NCBI GenBank assembly: GCA_025351615.1 | Contig: JANXVP010000357.1 | Span: 1 to 9,772, forward strand | Length of the DNA stretch: 9,772 nucleotides | Direction of reading: 5' to 3' | Origin: Ramlibacter sp. | GTDB lineage: Bacteria > Pseudomonadota > Gammaproteobacteria > Burkholderiales > Burkholderiaceae_C | Part shown: piece by piece, positions 7,064 through 9,772 of the stretch | Numbering within the stretch: the first letter of the stretch is position 1 | Layout: each line of letters opens with the position of its first letter | Translations under genes and position numbers: made by a program | Notes under the pieces: model-generated | Databases searched by the model: none | The model's input: only the letters and a program-made list of their open reading frames with translations | What the model was told of the DNA's origin: nothing

Positions 7064-8037
7064 GCCGCTGCTCCTGCATGCGCGTCGTGCAGCCAGCAAG
7101 CCGCGCGAGTCGCGCCTGCTTCAAGCAAGTCGGGCCGCTCGACGGCACAGCGCCCGAACGCACGCGGACAGCGTGGGTTGTATGCGCAACCGGAAGGAAT
7201 CGCACTCAGCCGCGGCATGGCACCGTCGATCTGATGCAGCCGCTCCCGGTCGACCGTGATGTCCGGGATCGCCGCCATCAGCCCCATGGTGTAGGGGTGC
7301 GCCGGCTGGTTGATGACGTGATGGACCGGACCAATCTCGGCGATGCGGCCGGCATACATGACAGCCACGCGATCGCAGGTTTCGGCGATCACGCCCATGT
7401 CGTGCGTGATCAGCATCACAGCCGCGCCGCGGTCCTTGCAGACCCGCTTGAGCAACTGGATGATCTGCGCCTGGATCGAGACGTCCAGCGCAGTGGTGGG
7501 CTCGTCCGCCACGATCAGCTTGGGTTCGGCGGCCAGCGCCAGGGCAATCACGACGCGCTGCCGCATGCCCCCCGAGAACTGGTGCGGAAAGTGGTCGATG
7601 CGCTCGCCTGCTGCGGGGATGCCGGTGTCTTCCAGCAGGCCGATCGCACGCCGCCTGGCCTCGTCGGCGCCCACCGGCAGGTGCGTCAGGATGGTTTCGA
7701 CCAGCTGGCGTCCCACCGTGTACAGCGGGTTGAGCGATGTCAGCGGATCCTGGAAGATCGCCCCGATCCGGCGGCCGCGAATGCGCCGCATCTGTTCATA
7801 CGGCAGGTTGTCGATGCGATGGCCTTCGAGCAGGATCTGTCCCGACCCGATGCGCCCCGGCGGTTCCAGCAGGCCGATGATGGCGGCGCCGGTCAACGAC
7901 TTGCCGGCGCCGGATTCACCGACGACACCGAGGATTTCGCCTGGCGCGATATCGAAAGAGATGTCGTCCAGCGCCCGCAGTGTGCCGCGGCGGCCGGGAA
8001 ATTCGACGACCAGGTTCTGGACTTGGAGCAGGCTCAT
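7060..8037 (-). CDS. Peptide/nickel-family ABC transporter ATPase, DppD/OppD type
   Basis: This is the second ATPase of the importer, paired with the DppF-type product. The 325 residues carry Walker A GESGAGKS at 40-47, Q-loop Gln96, signature FSGGM at 154-158 (the usual Gln is Met, as is common in DppD/OppD), Walker B ending in Asp178-Glu179, and the H-loop THD. The C-terminal domain repeats the four-cysteine spacing of its partner: Cys284, Cys290, Cys297 and Cys314. In some Dpp transporters this region holds a [4Fe-4S] cluster, so one is likely here. The ATG at 8037 lies ten bases after the permease stop. No strong Shine-Dalgarno sequence is seen, so translation probably depends on coupling to the gene before it. 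The stop overlaps the DppF-type start as ATGA. Confidence 0.94.
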   Translation of the reverse strand: MSLLQVQNLVVEFPGRRGTLRALDDISFDIAPGEILGVVGESGAGKSLTGAAIIGLLEPPGRIGSGQILLEGHRIDNLPYEQMRRIRGRRIGAIFQDPLTSLNPLYTVGRQLVETILTHLPVGADEARRRAIGLLEDTGIPAAGERIDHFPHQFSGGMRQRVVIALALAAEPKLIVADEPTTALDVSIQAQIIQLLKRVCKDRGAAVMLITHDMGVIAETCDRVAVMYAGRIAEIGPVHHVINQPAHPYTMGLMAAIPDITVDRERLHQIDGAMPRLSAIPSGCAYNPRCPRAFGRCAVERPDLLEAGATRAACWLHDAHAGAAA

Positions 8038-8047
8038 GGGCAGGGCT

Positions 8048-8974
8048 TCAGCGAAGCCTCGGGTTCAGCGCGTCGCGCAGCCAGTCGCCCAGCAGGTTCA
8101 CCGACAACGCGATCGCAACCAGCATCGCGCCGGGAAAGACGGTGATCCACCAGTTGCCGGAAAAAAGGAATTTGTTCCCCACCTGGATCAGCGTGCCCAG
8201 CGACGGCGAATTAGGCGGTGCGCCGACACCCAGAAAAGACAGCGTCGCTTCGGTGATGATGGCGGTCGCTACCTGGATGGTCGCCAGCACCATGACCGGT
8301 CCCAGGATGTTCGGCAGGACATGGCGCACCATGATGCGCAGGGGCGCGACACCGGTAACGCGCGCGGCCAGCACGTATTCCTTGTTCCGCTCCACCAGCG
8401 TGGAGCCGCGCACGGTGCGCGCGTACTGCACCCAGCCGGTCAGCGAGATGGCAATGATCAACACGCCGAACGCCAGGTACTCGCTGCCGTTCGGAAACAG
8501 CGCGCGGCTGACGCCGGCGATGAGCAGCGCGATCAGGATGGCGGGGAAGGAAAGCATCACGTCGCAAACGCGCATGATGACAGCGTCGACCATGCCGCCG
8601 AGAAAGCCGGCAAGAAGCCCCAGCCCCACGCCGACGACGACAGACAGCATGACCGACGCCAATCCGACCAGCAACGAGATCCGCGCGCCGAACATCAGGG
8701 CCGACAGGATGTCGCGGCCCTGGTCGTCGGTTCCCAGCAGGTACCTGGTGCTGCCGCCGGCCGACCAGGCCGGCGGCAGGAACGCATCCGACAGCTCGAG
8801 CGTGGCCAGGTCGAAAGGGTTGTAGGGCGCCACCACATTGGCGAACACCGCGCCGAACACGCAGATGAACGCGATCGCCGCCGCCGCCACGGCCACCGGC
8901 GAAGTGCGGAAGCTGTAGCCGATGTCGCTTTGCCAGGCCCTGTGGAACCAGCCGTCTGTCGTTGCCGTGGTCAT
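8048..8974 (-). CDS. Peptide/nickel-family ABC transporter permease, DppC/OppC type
   Basis: This inner-membrane half-channel normally pairs with a DppB-type permease. The 308 residues show an N-terminal cytoplasmic stretch, a first helix at about 27-49, and the family hallmark LLGTDDQGRDILS at 79-91. Several helices follow, with the EAA coupling loop EYVLAARVTG at 199-208 and a typical LGDWLRDALNPRLR tail. The ATG at 8974 is chosen over an in-frame upstream start because it shares one base with the binding-protein stop (TGATG) and gives the usual N-terminal length. No DppB-type gene lies between it and the binding-protein gene, which is unlike the common A-B-C-D-F order. Codons 66-75 sit in a perfect 12-bp inverted repeat. 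Confidence 0.94.
   Translation of the reverse strand: MTTATTDGWFHRAWQSDIGYSFRTSPVAVAAAAIAFICVFGAVFANVVAPYNPFDLATLELSDAFLPPAWSAGGSTRYLLGTDDQGRDILSALMFGARISLLVGLASVMLSVVVGVGLGLLAGFLGGMVDAVIMRVCDVMLSFPAILIALLIAGVSRALFPNGSEYLAFGVLIIAISLTGWVQYARTVRGSTLVERNKEYVLAARVTGVAPLRIMVRHVLPNILGPVMVLATIQVATAIITEATLSFLGVGAPPNSPSLGTLIQVGNKFLFSGNWWITVFPGAMLVAIALSVNLLGDWLRDALNPRLR
8751..8779. repeat. 12-bp perfect inverted repeat inside the dppC-type gene
   Basis: The arms CTGCCGCCGGCC (8751-8762) and GGCCGGCGGCAG (8768-8779) are exact reverse complements around a five-base loop. They encode the LPPAWSAGGS part of the permease, just before its LGTD hallmark. The stem is entirely G+C except one pair and would be very stable in the transcript, near the 5' end of the gene. 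No T-run follows on either strand. It may simply reflect G+C-rich codons for Pro-Pro-Ala and Ala-Gly-Gly, or it may tune translation or mRNA decay. Confidence 0.75.
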
Positions 8975-9772
8975 CACTTGACCGAGACGTATCTCCACAT
9001 CATCCCGTTGTCCGGCCATTGCACCAGGTCGACGTTCTTCTTGGCGCCCCAGTTCAGCGCCTGCTGATGCAAGGGGATGTGACCGACGTCGTCCTGGTGG
9101 ATCTTCATGGCTTCGCGGATCATCTCGTTGCGCTTCTTCATGTCGGTCTCCGAGCCGATCTTCTCGGTCAGCTCGTCCAGCCGGGCATTGCTGTACGCGC
9201 CCAGGTTGAACTGGCCGCGCCCGCCGTCGCCGGGCGTGGACATGATCGCGTAGAGGACGTTCTCGGCATCGACCGTGGTCGAGGTCCAGCCCAGCATGTA
9301 GAAGCTGGTGTCGCGCCGCAGAATCTTCGGAAAGTAGGTGCCCTTGGTTTCCACCTCGAGCTTGATCTTGATGTTGGCGCGTGCGAGATTCGCGGCAACC
9401 GCCTGGCAGATCGCGCCGTCATTGACGTAGCGGTCGTTCGGGCAGTTCATGGTCACTTCGAAGCCGTTGGGGTACCCCGCCTCGGCCAGCAGCTTCTTGG
9501 AAGCTTCGACGTCGTAGGGCAGACGCTTCGCCAGGTCCGGCGCATAACCGTTGACCTGCGGGGGAAGCATCAACGCGACCGGCGTCGATGCGCCGCGCAT
9601 GACCGTCCGCTTGATCCCCTCGACATCGATCGCCTGGTAAAAAGCCTGGCGCACCCGCTTGTCCTTGAACGGATTCTTGCCCTTGACATTCGAGAACTGC
9701 AACTCGTCGCGCTTCTGGTCCATGCCCAGGAAAATGACGCGCAGTTCCGGGCCCTGCAACACCTTGAGGTTC
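8974..9772 (-). CDS. Periplasmic substrate-binding protein, extracellular solute-binding family 5 (DppA/OppA type), C-terminal half
   Basis: This is the secreted receptor that delivers substrate to the Dpp/Opp-type importer. About 265 codons lie in the window; the reading frame stays open to the right edge (…NLKVLQGPEL), so the start and signal peptide are outside. Family members are about 500-540 residues, so roughly half is visible. Typical features are FKDKRVRQAFYQAID, which opens the distal lobe segment, LLAEAGYPNGFEV, a Cys pair (MNCPN and AICQA) that may form a disulfide, and the closing DVGHIPLHQQALNWG. A GTG at 9762 is an internal Val codon, not a start. The stop shares one base with the permease ATG. 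The ligand cannot be told from this half; di- or oligopeptides are the default for the family. Confidence 0.92.
   Translation of the reverse strand, partial: NLKVLQGPELRVIFLGMDQKRDELQFSNVKGKNPFKDKRVRQAFYQAIDVEGIKRTVMRGASTPVALMLPPQVNGYAPDLAKRLPYDVEASKKLLAEAGYPNGFEVTMNCPNDRYVNDGAICQAVAANLARANIKIKLEVETKGTYFPKILRRDTSFYMLGWTSTTVDAENVLYAIMSTPGDGGRGQFNLGAYSNARLDELTEKIGSETDMKKRNEMIREAMKIHQDDVGHIPLHQQALNWGAKKNVDLVQWPDNGMMWRYVSVK

Noticed and set aside
7885..7911. 8-bp inverted repeat GGCGCCGG/CCGGCGCC in the dppD-type gene
   Set aside because: Low-complexity G+C arms near the Walker A region; explained by Gly/Ala codons.
7343..9067. Long plus-strand open frame across the dppD- and dppC-type genes (about 574 codons)
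   Set aside because: It spans two well-supported minus-strand genes and has low-complexity Arg/His/Gln/Asp-rich sequence typical of a shadow frame.
9760..9762. GTG as the start of the family-5 binding protein
   Set aside because: The frame is open upstream to the window edge with family-like sequence, and the product would lack the N-terminal half and signal peptide; it is an internal Val codon.

Overview
The window is G+C-rich (roughly 64-65% by eye), gene-dense bacterial DNA. The proteins look like those of Burkholderiales (Betaproteobacteria), most likely the Comamonadaceae (Variovorax/Ramlibacter/Polaromonas type). This placement is an impression from protein style and codon use, not from a search. 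Seven complete genes and two cut by the window edges fill nearly all of it. There is no gene-free stretch over 300 bases, and I see no rRNA, tRNA, CRISPR array, insertion sequence or phage gene.

Region 1 (1-4400, all minus strand; read right to left) is a three-gene ABC importer operon: a secreted substrate-binding protein (4400-3387), a long fused double permease (3367-1148) and an ATPase (1151-96, ATGA overlap with the permease). It is followed 44 bases later by the first 17 codons of a LysR-type regulator running off the left edge. By overall family this would be labelled an 'iron(III)' (FbpABC-type) transporter. The binding protein lacks the Tyr-Tyr iron dyad and instead carries a His-Asp...Glu constellation like that of AfuA, a binding protein for hexose phosphates.

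Region 2 (4401-4573) is a 173-base divergent intergenic region. It must hold the promoters for the importer (leftward) and for zwf (rightward).

Region 3 (4574-6028, plus strand) is zwf, glucose-6-phosphate dehydrogenase. A putative sugar-phosphate importer back-to-back with the enzyme that oxidises glucose 6-phosphate suggests a small uptake-and-oxidation module, possibly governed by the LysR protein. This is the most interesting hypothesis in the window.

Region 4 (6053-9772, minus strand, convergent with zwf across 24 bases) is the distal part of a peptide/nickel-family (Dpp/Opp) ABC importer. It comprises a family-5 substrate-binding protein (5' part outside the window), a DppC-type permease, and DppD- and DppF-type ATPases, all overlapping or within 10 bases of each other. 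The partner DppB-type permease is not where it is usually found, between the binding protein and DppC, so it must lie upstream of the window or elsewhere.

Two perfect inverted repeats inside coding sequence stand out: a 17-bp dyad at 254-299 in the importer ATPase gene, and a 12-bp dyad at 8751-8779 in the dppC-type gene. Neither is followed by a T-run, so neither is a classical terminator.
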